A stretch of 64,000 nucleotides of DNA from Siderastrea radians (lineage: Eukaryota; Cnidaria; Anthozoa; Scleractinia; Rhizangiidae): the NCBI GenBank assembly GCA_964017195.1, contig OZ024887.1, forward strand, positions 68,164,728 through 68,228,727, given 5' to 3'. Of this stretch, positions 47,791-62,738 are shown one piece after another. The first letter of the stretch is position 1, and every line of letters starts with the position of its first letter. Under the pieces are notes generated by a model. It searched no databases and was not told where the DNA came from. It was given only the letters and a program-made list of their open reading frames with translations. The position numbers were made by a program, and so were the translations under genes.

Positions 47791-50700
47791 CTGGGTCTCT
47801 TCAAATGAAATGTGTAAAGCTGAGGAATTTCATCTGCGTAGGATTGCTATCCAAACCCTTTTCACTTTGACCGAAGTTGAAAGTCTATCACCGTGGACCG
47901 TATTCAGTTCTTTTGTCCGAAAACCACAGGTAACCAAAACAATAGTCAGGCTATTGTGCAATACAAAGATGTGTGGGAATTGACGAACACGCAACATGTG
48001 AAATTTCTAAGTTTAGAACACTTCAGTTTTAGTCTGTTTGCAGGCCTTTGGGGAAAACTTAAACGACACGCACAAAATTTAATATCTCAGTCAAAAATGA
48101 ATGTTCTAATGAACAGATACCACAGTCTAGTCTAGTAACTTTTTTACCGCTCGCAGGTAAAGCACGTTCCTGTAGGACGTGTTGCTCAGAAATCTTTTCT
48201 TCCAGGTGCTCAGTGAAATTTTTCACTTGAAGACTTTGTTGCCGTTCCGTTGCCGTTGTCACTTAGCGATCCCTGACATAAATGGAGGAGCTTCAAAATA
48301 ATAGTACTAACCTACACGATAAAAATCCTAGCTCCAGGCGGAATAGAATTATGAATTGTATTAGTTGTCCCTCGTGGAAAATCTAAGCACGTGTGTACTG
48401 CTACCACCTGACAAATAGTTTACGTTAGGTGATTGTGGCTATATATTTCTAAATACAACTTACGTACACAGTATAAAATGGAGTACGTTCTCTGCTCTTT
48501 TTTTAGCACACCTTTTGTTTTGTATCAATAAACCGTTTTAAGGTGTAAACTATTCGCCGGAAGAGACAATTAGCCCATGTAATGCCACATTGGTCCGAAC
48601 CAATAGTACTAGTACTATCCCAAATAATTATAACAATTGAAAAAAAATAAAGAATGAAATAAACAATAAGATCCATTTGTAGTCAGTGTTGCTCAGCGAT
48701 GTGTAGCTTCCTGTAAAATCACGCACATAAAAAGAAACCGATGATTGATGTCTTGAATTTTTATGAGTAAACTACTTTTCTTCTTCATACACTTTTCGCT
48801 TTATTAGCCACATTTATAGGTGTAAAATATCCTCGCAAGAAGAAATAAGCTGGTGCAATGCGTTAGAAAGACCGCTAAAAACAGTGGTAGAAATCAAAAT
48901 CAAAATAACTAAAAAAATTTAATTAGAAAGGTAACAATAAAGCTACCACGAGTTCCACTTGCGCTCAGGGTCGCTGATGTGTGGTTTAATGTTAACAACA
49001 ACAAAAACTGATGTTGAAATCACCACGAGTGGCTATAGCAATATGAGTGACGGACAAAATCGAGGCGCATGTTCGTTCTCCGCTCCTCTAAGCCTAACTC
49101 GCCGATCCCATTTATTTGATGTCCCCCATCTAATTTTTCCACACTACATAAACCTACTGAATAAAAATAGATGATTTAATGGTCTTATAAAGTCGTCAAC
49201 AACTTTCGCACTCAGAGGCACTGAAATTCTCACACCCAAGAGTTTAAAGTGATAAACAAAGTCGTAACCAGAGAACAGGTCACGCGACTGCGCTAAGCAC
49301 GAGGTGCATTTACAGAAGCCTAGGAAGAGTAGAGTAGTCATTTTGTATAACAGAGCTTATGATATAAGCCAGTCAAGATACCTTAATCAACCTTCAATCA
49401 TTACCAAGCAAAAGTACATGCACGCTATCAGGAAAAGCTGTTTACAACCGGGACAAGGTTTGTGAAATTCTTTTGCAATGTAACACTGTTCAGGTTGCAA
49501 TCAGTGAATGGGCAGAATAAGGACATTAGGCGCTGGCAATTCGTATTTGTTTGAGCTGTGCTTTTTTTATCCTAGTTCACCTAGTTAGACTAACAAAACA
49601 TAGCTTAGTAGAAGGGAAAACCAAATTTGGTGTTCTTTCTAAAACAGCATTGAACGTGTGAGACGAAAACTTGGGTCAGAGACTACATGCAAGCAGTGTT
49701 TTCCTCCAGTTTAACATGTAATGTGCGTCCTCATGTCATAATCTCACAGTCAGTGTTTCAGTAGAGAGCTGATTACCACCTTAATATGTCGTGCGTTTGC
49801 CATCACCTGTTTTGGGTAAACAGCTGCTAAACCCACAGTATTTAATCTAGCACAATACTCAATAAACACACCAGTCGCCGGATCCATCATTCCACTTGAC
49901 TATGGAGGCCACGTCATGTACATGCATCAATTTGTAAACTCCCCGTACAGACATCGCTCCCACGGCGGAATTAATCAACGTTTAATCAGCACTTTTGGTG
50001 CATTTTCAAACAACTAGGGTTTGAGTTGCTTTGAGCTGAAAATGGCAAAAACTTCCAAAACACCGATACAAGTAATTTCAATTTGAGTATTGGCTGTCGA
50101 GAGGACTGTCGTGAAACGCCAGTCAACGGATCTTTAGGCACTTCACAGAAGGATACTGTTTACACACTCCTATCTTAAGCAATATTTCGGCCTTGCACAA
50201 AAACTCTTCTACGAAAAGAACAAACATGCACGCTTACAGCTACTTTGGTAAAACACCACGTTGAAAAAATATTTTGTCGATGAGCCTAAAACAAAGATAA
50301 ATGAGACTGAATTCCTTTTGACTACTAAGTCTGGCAATTAGTGTACCTGAAACTGGTTCCATAACTAATCTCTTTGGGAGACGTTCTTGGTCAAAGTAAA
50401 TAGGAAACAAAGCAGAAGACAAATTATCCGTATTTCTTAAAAAGACGAGCTAAAAGCACAATAGTGGAAAATACTCTGTATTAGCTTGTCAGAGGCTGCT
50501 CGGTAGGCTTACTGACTCAAAGATGATTCCGCCTTCGTGCACTGTTCTTATATTTGCCCATCACTAATTTGCCTTCTCGATCCGTGAATTAAAAAGGCAG
50601 CCAAAAGAAACTTTATTTTAATCGTCTGAAGGGAACGCAAAAGGTGGTTTTGATGCCAAGACAACCAAGAAATCCGTCGCACATTCAATTTTAAATCACC

Positions 50701-53700
50701 GCGAGACCATTGCACTAGTTCCTTCTAACTGCACTAGCCCAAAACAATCAAGGCAGTAATAAAAGAAGATCGATACTTTAGGTCTATACTAAGTTTTCTT
50801 AACTGTGCAGAAAGTTTACAATAAAGCAATGTGATCACTGATCCCTATTCAACACATGCATGTCCGAGTTGTCTTCTCGACCGATTTACATAAAACGTTT
50901 ACTTTGCATGGCTTGTACAATGAAATGCATGAATAATAAACACATTGTACACCCATTATAGATAAGAAGAGACACCAAAACTCTGCCCATTTGGACAAGA
51001 CAATTTATTACTGACTGACCTATCGGTGTGACCGCCGAGCTATACTCCCTTCCCGTGTTATCCGCCATAACTTGTTCTTGTCCGACGCCATCACAACATA
51101 AGCTAGCGAACAGATTCAATTTTAAATGGTGACTTGTTCCTCGTGGAGAAAGTCGCCTTCTCCTAAACCGTGGTCTTTAATAGAGACTTAAATCACTTTT
51201 GATTTAGTTGGAAATTTTATCTCTGTTAAACGCAAAAAAATAGAACCGGGGACAGAGAGCAACAATACAGTCATGACAAAAGCAGGTGGATTCGTTTAAA
51301 GCTAGCCACATCAGAATATCACGCAAGGAGCATTTTTCGTTTGTACTACCAGAACAAAAACAAAAAAATTCAAGCGCATCTCAAGGTAATCGGGTGGTTT
51401 TCCTTAATTTAATTTATTAACCTCGTCTACATCATAAAGGTAGCAGTGATATCACTGATACTGATTGATCATGTTGTTATTGTCTCCAAATTGGTGTGCA
51501 GAATCAGCGCATGATACTGTCTTCCACAATCACAGGAACACTTCAAGATTCTCTCTTAAGCAGCCGTTGGGCGTATTGGCCCAGCTCCATAGGGCCATCC
51601 TGTTGAAATAAAATTGTCTATGTCTTTTTTTCAGAAATGTGAACGTAATACTTAAATTTTTATGTATATCGAGCAACTTTTGATCCAATCATTATATTAA
51701 CATAGAACTGCATTAAAAAATTGAATCAACATTCAAATCTAAGTGTTAAAGAAACTTGGTAAACCTTTCTTCAACTAGTGCATACTCCCAACTAAAAACA
51801 AACGTTGTAGATGTTGGAAAATCAAACTAACGTTGCAACTAACGCGGGACGCTAGCAACACGTTATATATATATACATGTATCTGGCAGTAAACATGATT
51901 AGATTAACTTGTGCATATAACTCCAACAAGAATCATGCCAATTTCTAACGCTGGGGGTTTACTAAAAGGAAGTGAAATCACCAATTATTACTGGCCCTTC
52001 TCAAGACTGTTAAATCGGCATGAAAAGGACTGGCCTTAATTGTAAGGCAGAGCAAAGAAAGCGTTACCAGTTTCAGTTCTTGTGGTAGTTTGTGAGGTTC
52101 AAACATCATCTTCGCCGGCATTTACTGACAAATTTCCAGGATGTGTGAATTTTTTATCCGCAATGCATTAGGATACGTACAGCGGATAACTAATTCACCT
52201 TTCAGCTACTCATCGTCGTGATTTAATATTGGAACATAACAGCATGTTGTGTAGTAATCATCCACTACTGCATGTGCAATAACTAAAACAACAACCTATA
52301 CTTGGTTCACTGATCATTTCTCCTTACGCAGTCACTGTGTTAAAAATACACACCCTAGAATGTATCAAACACTGGTAGTTACGAAACTTTCCTCGTTTAT
52401 TTGCGGTAAAGCAAAGCGGAACTAAAACCTGAAATGTGTAGCAACAAACACCCGTCCAGCAGTACATGAACTGCGACAACCTGCAGTTTTGTGAATTGCA
52501 CAATATTTAGGTACCGGCTTTCATTTAGTTTCTGGCGTTACAATAATTTTACTGAGGTCTATGAAACAATCAGCCCGCTGAATGTCGTACTTAATCTCTA
52601 ATACGAAGCTAAGTTAGCTGCATCCCAGCTTCTGTGTTGTATATATTTTATACGTGGATAGAGAGCCTAAATAACAATCAATCCTACAATACAGGAAGTT
52701 CCCACCTGAGCAGCATGCCCTTGAAATCGTTTCGCCACAAATTTAACTTTATTGTTTGCAAATGGCTTACAAGCAATACGCAACGGTTTCCGAATTGTTT
52801 CAAAAAAGAGAACAACAAGAAGAACTTGCAAGTCCTACCTGATACGTAGGCTTTCACAACAACTGAACTACCATGACTCATTCATGGCCATATTTCTGAA
52901 ATCCGAACCAACGTTCAAGAGGAAATGATCCCTACTTCAGTTATCCCCACGACAATTCACACCAGTTCATGGTCTTCCGTGAAATTTCAGTTTGTTAAAG
53001 GTGGTATTACTCTTATTATAGGTGAACTGACAATACAACACTTTCATATAGTTTGCAGAACACATTGGCTGACTTGCAATTTAGCTCAGGCAACGCGTCT
53101 TGAATGAGAACCAAAATTTGCACTGAGTTTGTGTATGTAGCTCCCACCATGCTGTTCATCCAAATATGTGCGGCCAAGAACTAGCCAGATTGAAATCGAC
53201 AAACAAAATCCGAAATTGCGAAAACCAACAGTAAAAATTATTAATCCAGCACATATATCGCTCAGGCATTCAAATGCAAATCAAGAAGAAAAGAAGCCGT
53301 TCTCCCCGGACTCATCGGATAACATTCTCAATCACGTGCTGTATGAAGGCCGTTAGGCAACTTGATTGACATCAGTCCGAACAAAGGGTAGCGTTGGTGG
53401 TGTCGGTGTTGGTTTTTCAACAGATGACAGAACCTGGTTAGCCGGTTCCACTAACTCTGATAAACTGTACTGAGATTCAATAAGTCACCGAGTTCGGGCT
53501 AAAGTGGGCCATTTCCCGGCGAGTTTCTGTGACGTGAAACTAATCCGGCCTTTACATATCAGCATGATCAAAGTAGAGATTAGTCTAATCATGACACGTC
53601 CGTCCGTGTTTCATGCCTTGATCCAGGTTTAGTGCAAGGTCACGTGAGTTTTTTGAGGTTTTGTTGCAAAAAGGTTTTGAGTCAATAAAACGAAAGTACA

Positions 53701-54070
53701 AATATGTCATCGTCTTTTTAAAAAATAACATACTTACTCCTTTGTAAGCTACAGAACAAATGATTCGCCAATACGATTTACGCCGCGTAGCGTAGCCATG
53801 TCACGTGCTTATAACTGTACATCAACAAAAATACCTATTTGCCGTTTTGCTCATGCTCAAGTAGTGGGTGAGTGGTTGGGAGACCGTACAAATAGACGAA
53901 ACTGAAGAGTGAAGGTTTTCTAACTGAAAATTTTCGAAAATTTGTAACAACGGGTATAGCTATCGTCTAATAGTCGAAAAATGGCTCTCTTAAAGAGGAA
54001 TGGGCAAACTTATTTCAGTTCACAGAACGGACAAGTCCTCTGGCGTGTTACATGCACTTGAATTAACACT

Positions 54071-54157
54071 CAAAATCTGCGGTAGGCAAATTGTACTTAT
54101 CTCTTTGAAATCTGTGGAAGGCAAATTGTACTTATCTTTTTAAAATCTGTGGTAGGA
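54071..54157. repeat. Tandem repeat, unit about 37 bp, 2.5 copies
   Basis: AAATCTGYGGWAGG followed by CAAATTGTACTTATCTYTTT is repeated at 54073, 54109 and, partially, 54145. Confidence 0.8.
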
Positions 54158-57100
54158 GATAACAAAAGCGACAGATGGCGGTTTGCTTTCCGTTTTGTGA
54201 TCTCGAGGAAAACGAGTTGCCGAAAACGTATCGTGATATTAGCCTGAGAATACACTACGCCACGTATGCCCCTCGAGGCAGGCCAAGTCATTGTGTTAGT
54301 ATAATTTAATAGGCCACGTCAGATTCTACTTTATCTAGACTACGCTGCGTGCAAAAGTTTCCAAACATGATTTAGTTTGTACGTGGAGATTTACGAGCGG
54401 ATTAAACAAGCGAAACGGAGCTGAAGAAAGGTGACTGGCCTGTGTGAGCTTACTACCGGTATGCAGCGAACAAGTTCTTTTAAGTATCATAAGTATCATA
54501 AACGTCAGCTCGCTTAACATAAAACTAGGCCCTCCTGTTCTACACCTGCTTGGACTCTTGACTTTCGAATTTTTGCCTTAAAGGAAGGAAATCATACTAA
54601 CTCCGAAACAAAGGCCTCAAACTCCACGCTAGCCGTAAGGCACGTGGTTTTGCGGAGAGGTGCGGAAGAGCACTCTACTTTCTGAAAACTAGCAGAAAGG
54701 AACGATTGTCCCAGATCAAAGGAGATGGATAAAACTGAATATAATAGACCGCTGTTTCAGTAAGTGGGCACTCTTACTGATGGATCAAAAGTTTCAGATA
54801 TGCCCATAACTTGATCATTGTTATAATGGTGGAATGCTTTTCATCTTGCAACAGTATAATTATTCGCAAGTAGTTTATCTACAAGTAACCTGAAAGTTTG
54901 TAATCCATTTCCGCTGCATATTTAAATGAAGGCAAATTACTTCTACAGAAAAAGATCACTTACTTAAATGTTTTCTTAGAATTTGCTTTACAAGTTGCCT
55001 TTTTACCTTAACTATGTCCAACGGACGTTGAAAGATTTCATACTGCCTGCCCAGACAATCAGAAATGACACCTGTATAATCATCCATAGGGCAGATATTG
55101 CCCTGGAGATAGTATTGTTTCTTGGTTACATATACACAACGATCACCGTTCAAGATAGTTGGCGGTTGACCGATCAGAGAAAGGCTGTTTTCACAAAGCA
55201 GCATGGAGGGAAATATGTGCATTTAATTCTATGAAAAGAAAAGATGGCTTATTTTGGAGGCCAAGGCTTTATTCAACTCGTGGAAGAAAATACCGGTAGT
55301 TCAAACTCAGCCAATCATCTAAACACCTGAAAGAAAATAAATTTCTCGTTGATTTGTGCAAGCCAACCTAAGATAAATTCTTTACCACCTCAGGAATTCG
55401 GTTCACCTAACGTAAGTTCTATCAATCCGGCGACTTTCGCAATTTGACTGAATAAATATTGATCGAAGCAAACAATAACGGCAGCAAATGATTCAGTGCA
55501 AACAGACATTCGCATGACTTCACGTCATCCGCCAAAAGTTTACGTGTTTTGCCTGTTATTTCACCACTATGTAAACAAGCATTTCAAAGTGGTGCCGAGA
55601 AAAGGATTTTAGCTGCCCGTTTGAAAGCGAAACACGAGGGACCCTTGAGAAAACGTACAATATCGTCCTTTCGTAAGAGACTCAGCTGATGCGTGACCTC
55701 ATAATACATCACTGTCGCACATAAACACTGATCGTGATCGTGTTGGAGCGACATAAACAGAACACTTGACAACCAAGTGCGTGACTTTCGTAATCGATGA
55801 AATCACACTTGGGTGTGCCCACTCCAGACGTGTTGGGTGAGAGGTCGAGTGCGCTCAATCGTGTAAATTCGAGAGCGTCGTTGCGCCATTGTTTAGTCAC
55901 GTCGAGCCTATTCAGGTTCATTCACGTAGCTGAATGCTAACTGTTTCGGGAACATTCTGGACACGCATGAAAGGTTATCCAGTCGTCACGCGCGGTCGCG
56001 CGATTGCACAAGGACCTGGACGAATTCGAGAACTAATTTTTTTTTTGATTCCTTTTCTCGACTTTGTTTCAAAAGCGCCATAAAAATACTACTTTCAGCT
56101 TCCTTTAACAGTAGCCCAGAGTAATTTGCTATATGAAGACACTCTTTAAACAAAAACAGTTCCCCTGAAATAGGACTGGATCACTTTAGGTCTCCACGAC
56201 AAATGAACGGAGGATTGACCTGACATAAATACCAAAAAAAGAACTTCCACATTGTGACAAAAGTAAATTTAACAAAAGGTAAATTTTAAAAAGCAAGAAA
56301 GACTGTCAGTCAGACGACAGTGTAAGAAAACAAAAATGCAGTGGCGGCTGGAAACTTTTCTTTTTTGTTCACCTTACTGTGGGAACCAAACTCTCCAGTA
56401 TTAAATATTCCACCACGGTCATGTTTTTTCCTGAACTTTTTCAATCTAAGATTTATGCTATTGACTTTGATGTGATGTGAAAATAACAGTTAAAGAATCT
56501 AAAGAGCATGTGGGGAATAACTCTCATTGAGTTGACTTTTTCAACAAGAAAAATTCAACAAGATCTCGATAGCGCGAAGTTCCAGCCGGAAATGAATCAT
56601 GGGAGTTTTGTGCTCCATGAATATTTAACGCACCTGATAGCAGAAACACGACCAGAAGACATTGTGCTGTTTGCATAATGGATAGAAATTCTACGAGTGG
56701 AATATATTTTTGAAACAAAAAATACTAAGATATTTGTGTCTGTCGCATCGATTCTGGCTTAATTTAAAAATTACTTAGATCAACTGGAACAAATTCTAGA
56801 CAGATAGCATAACGAACCCATTTATAAATGGTCAAGGGAATGTAAGAAACTCTCCTCTTCTATCTCAAGTTCCCACAAACGTTTATTCGTGTGGTACATT
56901 CAAAAGCTCTTCTTAACGTTTCAGCTGAGAAAATCTGCTACTAAGGGATATAGCGTTGTTTGTTGTCAGGACTAAGTCCGAGACAGTTGTTGACATTCAC
57001 GTTGGCTTGATTATTTCTATTTGAGATTAGTTTTGCTTCTTATTTTTGTATTTCGAGGTCGGCAATAGGTATTAAGCTCACCAAAAACAAAAAGGAAAGG

Positions 57101-58339
57101 TAGTATATAGGTATGATATAGGTATGCTACAATAGAAGTATCATGTCTTTGAGAAAACCTGAAAACTCGGCAAGGTAAGTGTTTCTTGGATCCAAAAATA
57201 TAGTTTTTCGCACTCTTTTTTAGCTTTAAAATCGTTAGGAACTGACGTTTCAATCGATTTTGGTATGGGCTCAAAAATCTGTTTACGGGTCTCTTCGTTG
57301 ATAAAACTGCGGCAGATCTCAAAACAGAGATAGCGCGAAAATGAGAAACACTGCCTCTTCGTGCTGTTTGTGTATTTGAAATGCAAATACACTCTTCACT
57401 GTCGCAAATGAGGAAAACTGGGAAAATTTTAATCCATATGAAGGCTTTGCTTCGTAAGAACTTCCATCTGTTTTTCAAGAACCGAAGAATTAATGGTCCG
57501 TTTTAACTGGCAGCAGAAAATCACCAAAATATCGCACTTTTCGTAAATTCGATAACATCGGTTCCTTCCCCAGTTTGCTTTTTCGCTTCCAAATCCTATG
57601 AATAAGCAATGAGTATAAAGTTAATGATATCCGTTCTTTTCACCTGTTACCCCGAGACGGCGATCCTCAGTTAGCATTTGACGTCAGCCCATCTATTTTT
57701 ATCACGAATAGCCAAGAAAAACCATTGCACCTGTCGCTCTAATTCAGCCCTTGGCAAATCCCTCTCTTTTTGTCATGCACACCTACGTCTTCGTTAATTG
57801 GTGTCCCTTTTTGGGCCTTGGTTTATTTTTAACACGAAATATTTTGGAGACTTCCTAATTTAGAAATGGAAAAAAGTCTATTTCTTTGTTTAATGTTGTG
57901 ATTTGAATAGGAGCAGGAACATAGTATACCGTTTATAATTCGATGTTTTACTTTGAATAACCATTCCAAAATAACAACTTTTGTGGGCAACTATAACACA
58001 TCCTATTTTCTTTTCTTTTTTTCTTTTTTCCTTTTTCTTTTTTGCGGGAGGTTGCGCGATGTTTTATTAAAAACAAAAATCTTCCCAATCTAAAGTGGTT
58101 TACTTTACATTTCGCTTTGAGTATAGCGTCATAAATTTTTAAAGACAAGCTTTTGGATAATAATTTATCGGTCACGTTTGAGGAAGAACCCGTCCAAGGC
58201 CGGGCATCACTCCGTTAAAATGTTGTGCAATATTTAGAGAGCACAGCAACCCTTAACCTCTACGAATATCGAATTTGCATGAACATGTCTCGATAATTCT
58301 CTGTTTGTCACGGCCGACTGACTGTGCACCCAGCGGCGA

Positions 58340-58985
58340 ATGCACGTCATAAAATAAACAATAATTGAACAATTGAACAATATAACCAGAGTGACAGGCG
58401 ATGACGCGTATGTAAATTATACATCGCGTTTCCGTAACGCCACAAAACAAAACTCTCGCTTTAATTCCGCTTTTCAGTCCCGAATTTCGCTTTCTCCGTT
58501 TCATCTAAATCTTCAACGAATTAAAGAAGCCCTGGTTTTTTACTACCTAGCGAAAAAAGAGAAGTGCGAATCGTCACTTTCGATGAAAACCGCTTTGACG
58601 ATACCGGTTATTGATAAACAATACGCATTTACGCAATATCTAATTGCGTCAAACGCTGACGCACGAGGGCTAAAATTAGCACCAAGTTCATTGGCTACTG
58701 AGAATTATTGGAACGTTCTAGTGACGTGCGAAGAATCCGAGTGAACAATGAATTTTAGATTTAAGGAGTCGCCCACTCGGTTCGTACACCAAATCGTCAA
58801 AGCTCTACGAAGCGAAGGAGTACATCCCGACGGAAAACAACGACCACCGAAGTCTAAGCCGAGTCGCAGTTATTGCTGGCCAATAACTCGACCTATACCT
58901 ATACTGTTGATCAGTTTAACGACACAAAACCAAACCAAGAAAGAATATTTCGACCGTTCGGAGAAACGAAAATTTATATTTTAAC
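58340..58985 (+). promoter_or_regulatory. EGR promoter/5' region with clustered CREB/ATF half-sites
   Basis: Eight TGACG/CGTCA cores lie between 58345 and 58799 (58345, 58402, 58572, 58596, 58647, 58657, 58722, 58795); the one at 58722 reads TGACGTG. About one would be expected by chance. CRE/ATF control of immediate-early EGR genes is established in vertebrates. I see no clear serum response element (CC, six A/T, GG). The transcription start is not determined. Confidence 0.45.
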
Positions 58986-60750
<1,765 letters not shown>

Positions 60751-61600
60751 GGTGACTGCTGCAAACAATGCTGGTTCTGTTATGACTTTAAAGTATTGAT
60801 GAACTCTATTATGTTGAATATTTGTGTATATTTAACGTGAAATTTTTGAAGTGGGCTGGTCCTGTGTACATATTTTCAGCACAAGATATTTTGTTCAAGG
60901 TACTGTAAGTACCAAAATTATGCCTAACATGGACATATTTTTCATATACAGAAGTATTATTGATAGAGTACAGCTGGTCTCTGTATTTGTTTATCTAGAC
61001 TACTAGATTAAAAAAAAAAACAGTTATCTGTCTGGGCAAATTATGTTCCATGTTTTCAGAAGCAATGTACATTAGAATGCCTTGTGGAAAATCAAGTTGT
61101 ATTTAAGTTTAAGAATATTAACGGTTAGGCTGGTCCTAATGTACATATTTTGACGAAAAAACATTTTAAGGCACTTCGAGTGCCCAGTCAGTTGGTACTC
61201 TAAGGGACCTATTTTTCATACATTGAACTTGTGAAGAAAATGATACAGCTGGTTTCTGTATTAAATTAGTCTTAAGATATTTTATGTAAAGAAATTAAGT
61301 TTTTTCAAATTGTTCTCCTTGGTACAGTGGGTATAAGAATTATTATTATATAATTTTTTCATAAGTAGGAATCAATTTACAAAAATTCATAGCTTTTTTT
61401 AATATTCACGTGTAATTGCATACGGGTAAAACCCAGTTGTATAAACATTTATAGATTTTTTACCCATTTATCAAGGAGAATAATTTTTTTAAATGTCAAA
61501 GAATATTACAAACAGAGTAAAGTCAAGCTGGTTTTTGACGATATAAACTCAGTGCTGGTCACTAAAGATCATAACAAAAAATAAACTTGAAAAATTTGAA
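60751..61600 (+). terminator. EGR 3' untranslated region and poly(A) signal
   Basis: AT-rich sequence with scattered ATTTA-type motifs, as in unstable immediate-early messages. A good AATAAA lies at 61580-61585. A short internal resemblance exists between the stretches near 60840-60985 and 61130-61265 (GGCTGGTCCT..TGTACATATTTT, later ACAGCTGGT.TCTGTATT), suggesting an old duplication inside the UTR. Confidence 0.55.
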
Positions 61601-61779
61601 ATACATTTACTGTTGTCTGTGTTCACTCAATTGCTGCCAAGAAAGAAGAAGCTGGAAGTGGGATGTAGAACAACAGCAACTTGCTTCCTTTGGATTTTGT
61701 CCTCCTCTCTCAGAGGCTGCGCACATGGGGGGCACTTCACTTGTTGACTTCTGTAGAATGAAGCAACTGGGAGTATTAC

Positions 61780-61960
61780 TACTACCCCCTGGATGGGATG
61801 CCAATCCACCGCAGGGATACCCCAGCGTTTTTTCAGTTATACCCAATAATTTGTACATCTGTATTGAGAAAGAGAATTTGGAAGAAAGTTTCTTGTCTTA
61901 CAAAACAACATCAACAACATGATGCAGGAGAAAGCCTTGAACCACTGACCTAAATTCAGC
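61780..61960. repeat. Dispersed repeat fragment
   Basis: CCCCTGGATGGGATGCCAAT followed by CCACCGCAGGGATACCCCAG is a variant of a repeat widespread in invertebrate genomes. It continues, degenerate, to about 61960. The 111-codon frame over it (61587-61922) is therefore not a gene. Confidence 0.5.
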
Positions 61961-62377
61961 AGCCAAATTGTTCTAATGAAGTTTTCTCTGGGAAGTCTCC
62001 TTTTGTAGTTCACTGCATTAGAAGGGGCAGTGCCAGTCAGGCGTTGAACCAGAAATTAAATGGTACACATTCTGGATAACAATGATAAGGTGCACTTGCC
62101 ATGAAATTATCAAAATGTCAGCACCCAGACACAACTCTGATTAAAATCTAGGTGCTGATATCCAATAAAACCACAAACCACTTCCAACAAGGTACTCTGA
62201 AGCTGAACAAGCCTAGTATGTACCAGTTGTCCCAATACCATGAAGAAAGGGCAATTGAAATATGTTCAACCCTCAAGCTTGCCATTAGGATGCATAACAG
62301 GCGTTTATTTAGCCGTATTCGAAGAGACCTGGAAGTCTGTTAAAAGGCTAATTCTAATATGTTGAAAAAAATCTTCT

Positions 62378-62738
62378 ATGGCGGCCATTTTCATTTGGTA
62401 TCCATTCACAATAGTCCTGAAAGTCCCTCCTACAAATGCCAAAGAATAATGATAACAAACTTACATTTTAAATACCCAGTGCTATTTTGCTCCATTAACC
62501 AGCTGTTATTATCTCCCGTTGTCTGTTGAGGGTATATAAAAGCTAGACAAGAAAATTGTGTCATCTCTGCCAAGCTGGAAGAACACATATCACAGCCAAT
62601 TCACATGCACAGGCTGTGAGTCAATGCGACTCGTTTTCGAACCAGCCAATCAAAAGCGAGAAAACGTCGAAAATCTGCCGCCAATTTGGCGCGCGAACAC
62701 CTGATCCGATGCATGTTTGTTATGATGCCGAGGTCGCC
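62378..62738 (+). promoter_or_regulatory. RNF103 promoter region
   Basis: ATGGCGGCCATTTTC at 62378-62392 holds overlapping YY1-type sites on both strands. Two CCAAT boxes (62646-62650 and 62681-62685) and an E2F-like TTTGGCGC (62685-62692) lie 50-95 bp before the start codon. This composition is typical of housekeeping promoters without a TATA box. Confidence 0.45.

Larger units (their letters stand above)
40991..58250. other. Gene-poor interval upstream of EGR
   Basis: About 17 kb in which all open frames are short, have no recognisable domain and cannot be chained by convincing splice sites. Entries inside it: a MITE at 43534, an ETS-like cluster at 45241, tandem repeats at 47405 and 54071. 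It could hold enhancers or non-coding transcripts, but the sequence alone does not show them. Small exons of a spaced-out gene cannot be excluded. Confidence 0.4.

Noticed and set aside
54956..55222. 88-codon minus-strand frame with a protein-like composition
   Set aside because: No family resemblance and no flanking exons could be joined; kept as unsupported.
57017..57478. 153-codon minus-strand frame
   Set aside because: No recognisable domain, unusual composition, no splice or promoter support, and overlapping frames of similar length; probably chance in AT-rich DNA.
61587..61922. 111-codon frame after EGR
   Set aside because: Overlaps the EGR 3' end and a dispersed repeat (CCCCTGGATGGGATGCCAAT).
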